Below, in pieces: positions 53,174 through 62,230 of a stretch of 63,070 nucleotides of DNA. The number at the start of each line of letters is the position of its first letter. The stretch's first letter is position 1. The position numbers and the translations under genes were made by a program. Where the stretch lies: positions 1-63,070 of the forward strand of contig JAHDEC010000023.1 of NCBI GenBank assembly GCA_020629035.1. The letters run 5' to 3'. The stretch comes from Saprospiraceae bacterium. GTDB taxonomy: Bacteria; Bacteroidota; Bacteroidia; Chitinophagales; Saprospiraceae. The notes under the pieces were generated by a model. It searched no databases, was not told the DNA's origin, and was given only the letters and a program-made list of their open reading frames with translations.

Positions 53174-54496
53174 ATGCAGCTTGAAAAAAGTATAGATTTT
53201 ACTAGCCAATTTACCCGTCTTGTAAATCGGGAAACCAAACTTGCTATTGTAGGTTTAGGATATGTAGGTTTACCTATTGCGCTTGAATTTGCTAAGCATT
53301 TTGATGTCATTGGTTACGATATAAATCAGCGGAAGGTCGATTTAATTAAGCAAGGCATAGATCCGAATAAGGAGCTGTTAGCTAGTGATTTTGAAAATAA
53401 GTCCATTGTTTTTACCACGGATATAAGTGAGTTGGCTGAAGCTAGCTTTTTTGTAGTTGCAGTACCAACGCCTGTCACAAGATTTAACGTGCCAAATTTA
53501 GCACCGCTGCACTCAGCATCTAAGGATGTGGGTTCTATATTAAAGAAGGGTGATTTTGTGGTTTATGAATCCACCGTTTATCCAGGTTGTACAGAGGAAG
53601 ATTGTGTTCCTTTACTAGAGTCTAATTCAGGGCTTACATACAAGGAAGACTTCAAAGTGGCTTATTCACCTGAACGAATAAACCCAGGCGATAAAGTCCA
53701 CACCCTTACCAATACAGTAAAAATAGTCTCAGGGTGTGATGAGCAAACCCTAGATGTGATGACTTCACTCTACGAGCAAATTATCGAAGCAGGTGTATTT
53801 AGAGCAGCTTCTATTAAAGTGGCGGAAGCCGCTAAGATTGTAGAGAATACGCAGCGTGACTTAAACATTGCTTTAATGAATGAGTTATCCATGATTTTTG
53901 ACCGTTTGGACATTAACACCATGGATGTAATCGAAGCGGCAGGGACAAAATGGAATTTCTTAAAATTTACACCTGGATTAGTAGGTGGTCACTGTATCGG
54001 AGTAGATCCTTATTATCTTACGCACAAGTCGATTGAGTTAGGCTACAGGCCAGATATTATACTTAGTGGTCGTAAGGTTAATGATAATTTGAGTAAGTAT
54101 GTCGCTAAGAAAATGATTCAGAAGATTGCTGGTAATGGCAAAAATATTAATGAATCGAAAGTACTTGTGCTAGGAGTGACATTTAAAGAAAATGTAAGTG
54201 ACATAAGAAATTCGAAGGTGGTAGATATGATAAAGGAGATGCAAAGCTATTCGATACAAGTAGACATTCATGACCCACATGCTAATCAAGAAGAGTTAGC
54301 AGATGAATATGGACTGAGCCTGACAAGCACCATTGCAAATGACTACGATGGAATCGTTTTGGCTGTAATCCATGATGAATACAAATCCTTCGACGAGGAT
54401 TATTTCCTTTCGATTAGTGCTGATAAACCCATCTTTATGGATATTAAAAGTGCTTATTTAGGGAAGATGACCGAGATGGATTATTGGGCTTTATAA
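53174..54496 (+). CDS. UDP-HexNAc 6-dehydrogenase (WbpA/TviB-like nucleotide sugar dehydrogenase)
   Basis: This 440-residue enzyme oxidises C6 of a UDP-sugar to the uronic acid with two NAD+. It has AIVGLGYVGLPIALEFAK (NAD Rossmann), YESTVYPGCTEE, YSPERINPGD, a central dimerisation helix (KVAEAAKIVENTQRDLNIA), and the catalytic cysteine C274 in GGHCIGVDPYYL. The SPERINPGD sequence and GGHCIGVDPYYL favour the UDP-GlcNAc/GalNAc type (WbpA, TviB) over UDP-glucose dehydrogenase. It precedes the flippase by 51 bases and heads the locus. Confidence 0.92.
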   Translation: MQLEKSIDFTSQFTRLVNRETKLAIVGLGYVGLPIALEFAKHFDVIGYDINQRKVDLIKQGIDPNKELLASDFENKSIVFTTDISELAEASFFVVAVPTPVTRFNVPNLAPLHSASKDVGSILKKGDFVVYESTVYPGCTEEDCVPLLESNSGLTYKEDFKVAYSPERINPGDKVHTLTNTVKIVSGCDEQTLDVMTSLYEQIIEAGVFRAASIKVAEAAKIVENTQRDLNIALMNELSMIFDRLDINTMDVIEAAGTKWNFLKFTPGLVGGHCIGVDPYYLTHKSIELGYRPDIILSGRKVNDNLSKYVAKKMIQKIAGNGKNINESKVLVLGVTFKENVSDIRNSKVVDMIKEMQSYSIQVDIHDPHANQEELADEYGLSLTSTIANDYDGIVLAVIHDEYKSFDEDYFLSISADKPIFMDIKSAYLGKMTEMDYWAL

Positions 54497-54547
54497 TAAA
54501 ATAATTAAGTCGAATTTGTGCCCATTCCCGATTAGGAAGCGCAGCAT

Positions 54548-56002
54548 ATGAAGGGACAATTACAAAAGGTTTTCAGTCAATCGGCCATCTATAGTGTTGG
54601 TAATTTAGCTAACAAGATTGTTGGCTTTGTTTTGTTGCCCTTATACACAGATTATCTTAGTTCAACAGACTATGGAATGCTTGGTCTGCTAGAGGCAACT
54701 GCAATGATTTTGGTAGCCGTGCTAAGCTTTAGAATACCGACGGCAATGATTAGATGGTGTTCCGAGACTGAAGATCTAGAGGCTCAAGGTTCCATCTTAT
54801 TTACTTCATTAATTAGCTTATTGGTCATTTCTATTTTGATCAATCTTAGTCTTCAACCTTTTGCGTCAAACTTCGCGATCCTAGCCTTTAACAAAGAATC
54901 ATTCACTATATTTTTTCAGTTGTTATTTATTTCAGCTGGTCTTGAAATCCTAAATAAGTTGCCACTTGAGTTTTTAAGATTCAAAGAAAAGGCAGGCATG
55001 TTTATCAGTATAAACCTTATTAAACTGGTTATCGTACTTGGATTAAACATTTATCTGATTGCTTACTTAAAATGGGGGATTAAAGGTATTCTAGTGAGCC
55101 AGATTGCAGGGCATACTTTTGTTTTATTGGCCAATGTCGTTTACATGCTTAAGAACATGGTCGCTAAATTTAATATGAAAGCGGCGAAAGGGATGGCAGC
55201 CTATGGATTTCCCCTAGTATTTTCTACCTTATCAGCTATGCTTTTGTCCTTAGCTGATCGATATTTATTGCCATATTTTCATGAGTATAGTGATTTGGGT
55301 TTGTATACCTTAGCTTACAAGGTTTCTAGCGTTACTAACGTGTTTTTAATTACATCTTTCCAACTCGGTTTTTTACCCATTGCCTTTAAGCGTTATAAGG
55401 ATGATGATTTTAAACCGTTTTTGTCTAAGGTTTTGAGCTATTTTAGTTTTTTAGTCGTCGCATTTAGCCTGTTTTTATCTTTCTTTTCCAAGGAAATCAT
55501 AACCACTTTTGCAAGAGATGAGTCTTTTTGGTTAGCTTACCAAATGGTACCCATCATTGCTTTCCTCTTCATATTTAAAGCCATCCAATATGTTTTTACA
55601 TTGAGCCTTCACTTTACCAAGAATACTAAATTTAATATCCACATTGTGTTTCTTAGTTTATTGGTCAATATTGCTCTAAATATCATCTTGATTCCTGTTT
55701 ATGACGTGTATGGTGCCATTATAGCCTCAATAGCTGCGGGATTAGTTGGACTTTTTTATAGTTATCGCTTATCCGAGCGCTTTTTTAAAGTCGATTATGA
55801 ATTGTTTAAGATAGGTAAGCTCATAGTGGTTGGGATAGTTTTTACCGCTTTATTGTACCTCATTAATCCGCTAGATACGTTTTGGCGCTGGTCTGCAAAA
55901 TTAGCTTCCATAGTTGCCTTTGTGTGGTTAATGATCGCATTAAAGTTTTTTGACAAAAATGAAATTAACTTTGTGAAGCGAACGATAAAAAGTATTTTTT
56001 GA
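54548..56002 (+). CDS. Wzx-type polysaccharide flippase
   Basis: This 484-residue protein has about fourteen membrane helices and the MATE/MVF-like pattern of O-antigen and capsule flippases. It starts QSAIYSVGNLANKIVGFVLL then YTDYLSSTDYGMLGLLEA, and has the second-half repeat FPLVFSTLSAMLLSLADRYL. It is expected to move undecaprenyl-diphosphate-linked repeats across the inner membrane. No Wzy polymerase or chain-length regulator is recognised nearby. It is followed by the amidotransferase gene after 21 bases. Confidence 0.9.
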   Translation: MKGQLQKVFSQSAIYSVGNLANKIVGFVLLPLYTDYLSSTDYGMLGLLEATAMILVAVLSFRIPTAMIRWCSETEDLEAQGSILFTSLISLLVISILINLSLQPFASNFAILAFNKESFTIFFQLLFISAGLEILNKLPLEFLRFKEKAGMFISINLIKLVIVLGLNIYLIAYLKWGIKGILVSQIAGHTFVLLANVVYMLKNMVAKFNMKAAKGMAAYGFPLVFSTLSAMLLSLADRYLLPYFHEYSDLGLYTLAYKVSSVTNVFLITSFQLGFLPIAFKRYKDDDFKPFLSKVLSYFSFLVVAFSLFLSFFSKEIITTFARDESFWLAYQMVPIIAFLFIFKAIQYVFTLSLHFTKNTKFNIHIVFLSLLVNIALNIILIPVYDVYGAIIASIAAGLVGLFYSYRLSERFFKVDYELFKIGKLIVVGIVFTALLYLINPLDTFWRWSAKLASIVAFVWLMIALKFFDKNEINFVKRTIKSIF

Positions 56003-56023
56003 CCCATTTTTTATTAATAGTTT

Positions 56024-57538
56024 ATGTGTGGAATTTTAGCAGCCTTCAATACTGAGTATTCTAAGTCGACATTAGATAATGCTTTGGATTTAATGGATCA
56101 TCGTGGCCCAGACTTCAAGGATAGTACCTTGGTGGATGGAAACTACTTGGGACATCTAAGGCTATCTATTTTAGATTTAAATCCGCGCTCAAATCAGCCT
56201 TTTGTTATTGATCATTTCCACATGATTTTCAATGGAGAGGTTTATAACTACAAAGAGCTTATTAAAACCCATGGTTTAAAAGTGACAACAGATTCGGACA
56301 CCGAGGTCGTTCTTTTAATGTACATAAAGTATGGAGAGAAATGTCTTGATTTCTTCAATGGGATGTTTGCAATTGTTATCTATAACCAAAAAACTAAAGA
56401 CATATTTGCAGCTAGGGATCGTCTAGGTATTAAACCTATATATTATCAAGAAAAGTCAAATAATCATTGGGTTTTTGGAAGTGAGATGGCAGCAATGCAA
56501 TCAATTGAAAAAGGTCAAGTTGATGCATTTGGCAAACGACAATATCGAAAATTGAGAATGACGGTCGGAGGGCACACCATTTATGATAATGTTAAATTTT
56601 TCCCAGCTGCTCACTATTTTTTAAATGGCAGTTTTCATAGGTATTGGGATTTAGACATTAGTCCGAAAAAAGCTCCTTCCGATGAGGCTCTAGATGATTT
56701 GCTGCGTAATGCCATCAGTTTACGGAGGCGCTCCGATGTGCCCGTAGGAAGTTATTTAAGTGGTGGTCTAGATAGCACTATTCTGAGTTATATTTTGAAA
56801 CCTAGCCATACCTGGACGGTAGGTTTTGAAAGTTTAAATGAGTTTAGATGGAGCACATTAGCAAATGAGGGCCTGCAAACTACCTTGCATCAAATCAAAG
56901 TAGATAAAGATGAGTTTCTGGCCACAGGTAAATGGATGTTAAATAGGCGAAACGAACCACTTTCTGTGCCTAATGAAATCTTAATTTACTTAATGACCAA
57001 GGTGGTAAAGAGTGAAAACACAGTCGTCTTATCAGGTGAAGGTGCTGATGAATTGTTCTGGGGTTATGATCGTATTTTTAAATGGGCTAAAGATGCTAAG
57101 ACGCTAAGTCTAGCTGGATTTGATCAAAAGTATTGTTATGGCTCCAATAAGGATAATGAAGTTTTAGACTTTGCCCTAGCTAAGGTTCCAGGAGATAATG
57201 CACTTGAAAAAATAGCCTACTATTTTCAGATTGTACATCTTCAAGGTTTACTAAGAAGAGTTGATAATTCTACGATGCTCTGCAGTGTTGAGGCAAGAGT
57301 GCCTTTTGTAGACCATAGATTAGTAGAAATGATGGCCGGTACTCCGTTCGACTGGAGAATGGGTAATAGTTTCAAAGAGCCATTGAAGAGAATATATAGA
57401 GGATTAGTTCCTGATGAGGTTATAGACAGGAAGAAAATTGGTTTTCCCGTTCCTTTAGAGAGTATTTTTAAGGAAAACACAAATCAAGAAATCAGTCCCA
57501 TGGATGCCTGGTTACTTTTTAACCTTAAGCCATTTTAA
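56024..57538 (+). CDS. asparagine-synthase-like amidotransferase
   Basis: This 504-residue protein has an N-terminal Ntn-type glutaminase domain with catalytic C2 (MCGILAAFN), R46 in HLRLS, N70-G71-E72 (FNGEVYNYKEL) and D92. A PP-loop ATP-binding synthase domain follows with SGGLDS at 246-251. It is shorter than housekeeping AsnB. In the O-antigen field such enzymes amidate uronic acids to uronamides (WbpG/WbpS-like logic). Its place beside a UDP-HexNAc dehydrogenase supports this use here; plain asparagine synthesis remains possible. Confidence 0.88.
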   Translation: MCGILAAFNTEYSKSTLDNALDLMDHRGPDFKDSTLVDGNYLGHLRLSILDLNPRSNQPFVIDHFHMIFNGEVYNYKELIKTHGLKVTTDSDTEVVLLMYIKYGEKCLDFFNGMFAIVIYNQKTKDIFAARDRLGIKPIYYQEKSNNHWVFGSEMAAMQSIEKGQVDAFGKRQYRKLRMTVGGHTIYDNVKFFPAAHYFLNGSFHRYWDLDISPKKAPSDEALDDLLRNAISLRRRSDVPVGSYLSGGLDSTILSYILKPSHTWTVGFESLNEFRWSTLANEGLQTTLHQIKVDKDEFLATGKWMLNRRNEPLSVPNEILIYLMTKVVKSENTVVLSGEGADELFWGYDRIFKWAKDAKTLSLAGFDQKYCYGSNKDNEVLDFALAKVPGDNALEKIAYYFQIVHLQGLLRRVDNSTMLCSVEARVPFVDHRLVEMMAGTPFDWRMGNSFKEPLKRIYRGLVPDEVIDRKKIGFPVPLESIFKENTNQEISPMDAWLLFNLKPF

Positions 57539-57592
57539 TTTAGCAAAGGTATATGACTAAAAAGCAGTAATTTTAAGCTTTAAACATAGACT

Positions 57593-58009
57593 ATGACAAT
57601 TGGATACACTACTGGCGTTTATGATCTTTTTCACATCGGGCATTTAAATCTTCTTAAGAATGCCAAAGGACTCTGTGATAAATTAATTGTAGGTGTAACC
57701 ACAGATGAATTAGTTTCCTATAAAAACAAAAAAGCAGTCATTCCATTTGAAGAACGAATGGAAATTGTCCGCAATATATCTTATGTCGATGCAGTCGTTC
57801 CCCAACACTCTATGGATAAAATGGATATGTGGAAACGTCTAAAGTTTGATATAATGTTTGTTGGAGATGACTGGTTCGAACACCCCAAGTGGAAAGATTA
57901 TGAGACACAATTTGAAAAAGTTGGTGCTAAAATCATCTACTTTCCTTATACTAAAGGAACTTCATCTACCTTAATCAACGAAATACTTCTTAAGCAACGA
58001 GAATCCTAA
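57593..58009 (+). CDS. TagD-like glycerol-3-phosphate cytidylyltransferase
   Basis: This 138-residue protein has the nucleotidyltransferase pattern GVYDLFHIGHLNLLKNA (HxGH motif), VGVTTDELVSYKNKKAVIPF, and VGDDWFEHPKW. In the family the end carries RTxGISTT; here it is YTKGTSSTL, a related variant. TagD makes CDP-glycerol for teichoic acid-type polymers. The next gene is a TagB/TagF-like transferase 8 bases on, which supports this function over other cytidylyltransferase roles. Confidence 0.85.
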   Translation: MTIGYTTGVYDLFHIGHLNLLKNAKGLCDKLIVGVTTDELVSYKNKKAVIPFEERMEIVRNISYVDAVVPQHSMDKMDMWKRLKFDIMFVGDDWFEHPKWKDYETQFEKVGAKIIYFPYTKGTSSTLINEILLKQRES

Positions 58010-58017
58010 TTCCATCT

Positions 58018-59208
58018 ATGAAAGCTTGGTTTAGAGATTTGGTAATGTATAGCTTTTCGGCATTCTTAAGTATCCTTGCTTTGCTAATTCCAAAGTCTAA
58101 GAAGCTAGTTTTACTGGGTGCTTTTGCTGGTAAGAGATTCGCCGATAACTCTGCCTTAGTTTTTGAAAAAATTAAAGAAGAACACCATGATTTACAAGCA
58201 GTTTGGTTAACTAATAATCGCCAAATTGTCCAAGCTATTACGAAGAATGGGGGAGAAGCCTATCTGCGAAGATCGGTAAGAGGCATCTGGCTGAGTCTTA
58301 GAACTTCCATCTACTTAACTAGCCATGGCATAAAAGATGTATTAATGTATGTACCCATGTTTAAGCGACCTAAGCACATTTATTTACATCATGGAATTCC
58401 GCTGAGAAAGGGCTGGTTTGACCTTAAAAATGCACCAAAAAAATCCATACGTTCGAGTAAGCAAAAAATTAATTGCACCCATTTTATGATTGCTCCCTCT
58501 ACTTTTGCAGCAAGTCAGCAGAACCAATTGCTGCCTATAGGATTGGAGAAATTTGCTTATACGGGTTTACCTAGGAATGACATCTTTTTTGACGAGACAT
58601 TTGATCCTAATGGATTTAAAGATTCACTGGGCATTAATCAAGAACATAAGCTTATTCTCTACTGCCCAACTTGGAGACCTTGGGCAGCTACAAGGTTTTT
58701 TCCTTTTAAAGATTTGGAGCTAGAGAAACTGAATAGTTGGTTGACAAAAAATAATACTTTAATCTTATTAAGACCTCATCATGTAGATTTGAACAGTTCT
58801 AGCAATGCTGTTTTTTGGAAAAAGGTAGAACAGCTTGACTCTATGAAGTTATTGAGTCATGATATTTGCCCTAATGTTAATCATTTGGCAAGAATATCAG
58901 ACGCACTAATTACTGATTATTCTTCGATGTATTACGACTATTTGTTGCTAGAAAAGCCCGTTGTCTTTTTACCATACGATGTTGAGCGTTATGAATCAGA
59001 AATTGGTTTTTACCCTAATTACCATGAAATAACATATGGTGATAAACCCAAAAATCAAACTGAATTTCTGCAAACCTTGCAGGATATAACAGAAGGGAAA
59101 GATAATCACTCGGCAAAAAGGAATGCTTTGAAGGATAAGTTTTATGATGTGCTTGATGGGCAATCTACTGAACGAGTAGTCGAACTGGTAAAATCGTTAT
59201 TGGTATGA
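58018..59208 (+). CDS. CDP-glycerol glycerophosphotransferase (TagB/TagF-like)
   Basis: This 396-residue protein has an N-terminal membrane-associating helix (about 10-25), then the GT-B-like glycerophosphotransferase family pattern. This comprises LTSHGIKDVLMY, KHIYLHHGIPLRKGWFD with HHG, ILYCPTWRPWA, LRPHHVD, and ALITDYSSMYYDYLLLEKP at the C-terminus. TagB adds one glycerol phosphate and TagF many; this cannot be told apart here. It follows the TagD-like gene by 8 bases and overlaps the SGNH gene by 4 bases. It is unusual in a Gram-negative locus but known in some. Confidence 0.9.
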   Translation: MKAWFRDLVMYSFSAFLSILALLIPKSKKLVLLGAFAGKRFADNSALVFEKIKEEHHDLQAVWLTNNRQIVQAITKNGGEAYLRRSVRGIWLSLRTSIYLTSHGIKDVLMYVPMFKRPKHIYLHHGIPLRKGWFDLKNAPKKSIRSSKQKINCTHFMIAPSTFAASQQNQLLPIGLEKFAYTGLPRNDIFFDETFDPNGFKDSLGINQEHKLILYCPTWRPWAATRFFPFKDLELEKLNSWLTKNNTLILLRPHHVDLNSSSNAVFWKKVEQLDSMKLLSHDICPNVNHLARISDALITDYSSMYYDYLLLEKPVVFLPYDVERYESEIGFYPNYHEITYGDKPKNQTEFLQTLQDITEGKDNHSAKRNALKDKFYDVLDGQSTERVVELVKSLLV

Positions 59209-59912
59209 AAAAAATGAAAATAACGGTAGTTGGTAATTCCATAGCGCTTCGCATAAGACCAAAAATTGCAGGTGGGAAAAACTATGCAAGTTATCTGCAA
59301 GAAGTACTTATTGAAAATTATCCTAATCAAGATATTTCCTTAAACAATACCGCCTTCAGTCGAGCAACTGTGTATGATATACATAAGGTGCTCAATACTG
59401 AAATCACCAATCAGTCATCAGATCTTTTTCTCATTAATTTAGGGGTTTGTGATGCATCTACTCGAGAGATTCCTTATTGGTTCGCAGAAATATTGAACAA
59501 CAAAAAAGAAAGTATCATTAAAAAACTATTTGCAGGTTTACATCATTTAGTTTTTAAAAAAAATAGAGCTTTTTTTGTTCGCCTAAGAGGAAAACGTCCC
59601 TGGATTTCAGTTGATAATTTTGATAAAGGATATAGGCGGATAATTGATGAAATTCGAGCTCATTCCAAAGCTCCTATTATTTGTCTTCCTATTAATCCTC
59701 CAGATGATCGTGTAGAATCAATTCTACCGGGAAGTGCAGAAAACTATATAAAGTATAACTTGAGAATAGCAGCTATTTGTAGAGACTATAGTTTAACACT
59801 TATTAATCTTGATCATTTAAATAGCAAAGATCATTTTCCAGATGGAGCCCATTATTCAGATCTGGGGCATCGATTAGTATGTAATGCAATATTGGAAAAA
59901 CTAGAACTCTAA
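59205..59912 (+). CDS. SGNH/GDSL-type hydrolase-like protein
   Basis: This 235-residue protein has an SGNH-like layout: VVGNSIALRIRP with candidate nucleophile S12 (block I), NLGVCDAST in place of block III (usually GxND), ICLPINPPDDR, and DGAHYSDLGHRL with the catalytic Asp-His pair. There is no signal peptide, so it acts in the cytoplasm. In polysaccharide loci such enzymes add or remove O-acyl groups, which fits this place but is inference. The ATG overlaps the preceding stop codon (ATGA). The C in VCD suggests altered oxyanion chemistry. Confidence 0.75.
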   Translation: MKKMKITVVGNSIALRIRPKIAGGKNYASYLQEVLIENYPNQDISLNNTAFSRATVYDIHKVLNTEITNQSSDLFLINLGVCDASTREIPYWFAEILNNKKESIIKKLFAGLHHLVFKKNRAFFVRLRGKRPWISVDNFDKGYRRIIDEIRAHSKAPIICLPINPPDDRVESILPGSAENYIKYNLRIAAICRDYSLTLINLDHLNSKDHFPDGAHYSDLGHRLVCNAILEKLEL

Positions 59913-59922
59913 ATATTTACCA

Positions 59923-61104
59923 TTAGCTATAATATTTAAGGAGTCCTTTCGACGTATGCTCCCAATTCCAATAATCATTTACCGCTTTCAAAGCATTGGA
60001 ACTACATAAATCATAAAGCACTTTATCGGAAGCAATCTTAATGATTTGGGTAGCAAAAGCATTAATATCTTGATCCTTAAAAACCAGCCCACACTCATAG
60101 TTTTTCACTACGGCTTCCTGGGCAGGACAATCACTTACTACGATGGGTTTCCCAAAAGACATGTATTGGAATATCTTGTTTGCAAAAGTGGTGTCATGAT
60201 GGATATTCCGATGGATAGGGCAGATTCCGATATCAGCATTACGAATAAATGAAGGAAATTTTTCAAAATTTTGCCATCCGAGAAAGCTGACAGATGTTTC
60301 TAAGCCAAGATGTTTAGCTTTATCTATTAGTTGTGGATGATATTTAGAAGTGCCCACCACATTTAATTGAATGTTTGGGACCTTTTGTTTGATTTTGGGT
60401 AAAGCATCCAAAACAGTATCTAATCCTCTTCGACTTCCAGTATCTCCCACATACAACATAGTAAATTTATCCCTGTTTTGAGATTCTATGGTTTCGAAAA
60501 TTTTAAAATTTTCTTTAAAGTCTTGCCTGACCGTATTAGGAACCACAATGATTTTTTCAGGACTAATATCTGTTTGGTCTATATAATAGTCCTTGGCTTG
60601 CTCAGTTACAACTACCAGTTTATCTGCCTTTTTTACGGCTTGAAATTCAGCCTTTTTCCATTTGGTAGGAGATATAAGCAGTTTTCCCTTAAGTGAGTTT
60701 ACATGCTCATAATATTTCATGATTTCGGGCCTGTTTTCATGTAAATCTAATAGGGTAGGAAGTCCAAATGATCGGTTTGCTTTAAATACTGCTTTTGCCA
60801 CTTGCATATCGTGAATATGGATGTGTTCAATCGCATGATTCTTTAAGAAATGTCTAAGGCTTTTTTGTAAATAACGATGATAAAGAGGTATTGTAAAGGC
60901 AAGTGCAGAAACTGAATAAATCCATTTGGGCATCTTATATCGACAAACATTTATGCCCTTGATCATTTCATTAATGGGTGATACTCCTGAATAGTCAAAA
61001 CAGTACAAATAAACCTCATGACCAGCTTTTATCAATGAAGTGGCTTCGTTATCTATCCTTGGATCTGGAGGATAAGCCTTATCGAGTATCATCCCAATTT
61101 TCAT
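59923..61104 (-). CDS. GT4 family glycosyltransferase
   Basis: This 393-residue GT-B enzyme begins MKIGMILDKAYPPDPRIDNE with the first glycine-poor loop. It has HIHIHDMQVAKAVFKANR and TLLDLHENRPEIMKYYEH in the acceptor half, then TMLYVGDTGSRRGLDTVLDA (donor domain) and a pattern around FANKIFQYMSFGKPIVVSDC. It is oriented against the polysaccharide genes and converges with the SGNH gene (11-base gap), so it must have its own promoter, but it probably belongs to the same locus. It has the EX7E-like site only in weak form. Confidence 0.85.
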   Translation of the reverse strand: MKIGMILDKAYPPDPRIDNEATSLIKAGHEVYLYCFDYSGVSPINEMIKGINVCRYKMPKWIYSVSALAFTIPLYHRYLQKSLRHFLKNHAIEHIHIHDMQVAKAVFKANRSFGLPTLLDLHENRPEIMKYYEHVNSLKGKLLISPTKWKKAEFQAVKKADKLVVVTEQAKDYYIDQTDISPEKIIVVPNTVRQDFKENFKIFETIESQNRDKFTMLYVGDTGSRRGLDTVLDALPKIKQKVPNIQLNVVGTSKYHPQLIDKAKHLGLETSVSFLGWQNFEKFPSFIRNADIGICPIHRNIHHDTTFANKIFQYMSFGKPIVVSDCPAQEAVVKNYECGLVFKDQDINAFATQIIKIASDKVLYDLCSSNALKAVNDYWNWEHTSKGLLKYYS

Positions 61105-61339
61105 ACCTCAAATGTAGCTTAATGTTTCTTCTATCCGAAAACTCAGCCCATTAAAAGTTGTCTTTTATAAAATGGAAATTTATCCATGGCCATTTCTATT
61201 TTCCATCCTTAATTATTTATCTTGACTGAAGTATTGCTAGTAATGATATTCCAAGCTTAAAGACAAGGTACTCCAGCTTTGTGTTTCATCGAGTAATATG
61301 TTTATCCTCGGATAATCTTAGTAGTCAATTTGTAATGAG

Positions 61340-62128
61340 ATGCAGAAAAGCTTTTTTTTCTATCTGGTCATTTTGATAATTACCAGCCAATGTAATTTTT
61401 CTGAGCAATATTTAGTCATTGCTTGTGGAAATGAGCAGGACTCATTAGTGCTTGGTGATACCATAGCAGAAAGCATATTACTTGATATTGATTCTAATGA
61501 ATATGTACTACTTAAAAGTCTAAAAAAGCAAAAAGTATTTCAAATCAATGGAGCATTTAGTGGCAGTGTTGAACTCGGTATTTCTCAGGGGGCTAGATCG
61601 TTTAGTAGCAAGCATTTTAATTTAATTGAAGCCCACATCTTCCAGAATGAAGTCGGTTTTCAGGAAAGTATATTTGGAGCAGGTGTGGAGAAGAATATTC
61701 CAATTTTAAATCTTAAACACGGAGAACTAATTGTCTCAGACCATCTAGTTTTAAAAGTAAAAGATCGAAAGAAAAAGTTTACATACAAAGTCCTTTCAGC
61801 AAACAAAATATTAATGAAGGGAAGCCTAAATCACAAAAAGGTGATTCGACGCCTGCATGGACTTAATTCGAGGAAAAAGAATGTCCCACTCGAAGTACTG
61901 GTTGAGAGCAATCTAAATACATTAAAAACTAACATCATCTATGCTTCAGATAAGACTAAATTTTTGCTAAATAAGGAAGAGGAGAATTTGATGGCCTTAG
62001 GTTTACCGACAGAAGGTTTACTTAATTTCTATCTAAAAAATAGATTATATAGAAAAGCCCGATATTTAGCCGAAAATACTTCTCAAGCGTCTCCTTTAAC
62101 CAGGGATTTAATGCACTTACTTGAATAA
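61340..62128 (+). CDS. secreted protein of unknown function
   Basis: This 262-residue protein starts with a hydrophobic N-terminus (MQKSFFFYLVILIITSQCNF, Cys18 with a weak lipobox) suggesting export or lipidation. The mature part contains VLLKSLKKQKVFQINGAFSG and SVELGISQGARSFSS, a beta-rich segment. The basic middle is KVKDRKKKFTYKVLSANKI, and a helical end follows (YRKARYLAENTSQASPLTRD). No known family was recognised. It stands between the glycosyltransferase (opposite strand) and truA, and nothing in the neighbours suggests a role. Confidence 0.55.
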   Translation: MQKSFFFYLVILIITSQCNFSEQYLVIACGNEQDSLVLGDTIAESILLDIDSNEYVLLKSLKKQKVFQINGAFSGSVELGISQGARSFSSKHFNLIEAHIFQNEVGFQESIFGAGVEKNIPILNLKHGELIVSDHLVLKVKDRKKKFTYKVLSANKILMKGSLNHKKVIRRLHGLNSRKKNVPLEVLVESNLNTLKTNIIYASDKTKFLLNKEEENLMALGLPTEGLLNFYLKNRLYRKARYLAENTSQASPLTRDLMHLLE

Positions 62129-62230
62129 AGAATGATTTGAAGCCTAGTTTTCTAGCTGTTTAAGCAAAGTTATAATCAAAGACTTCCTTAGACTAGTTCT
62201 GCTGAAGCTTATTATTTACTACTTTTAAGG

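Noticed and set aside
57593-59208. TagD/TagF-like genes as a sign of a Gram-positive host or contamination
   Set aside because: Flanking genes, base usage by eye and -7 boxes all fit Bacteroidota.
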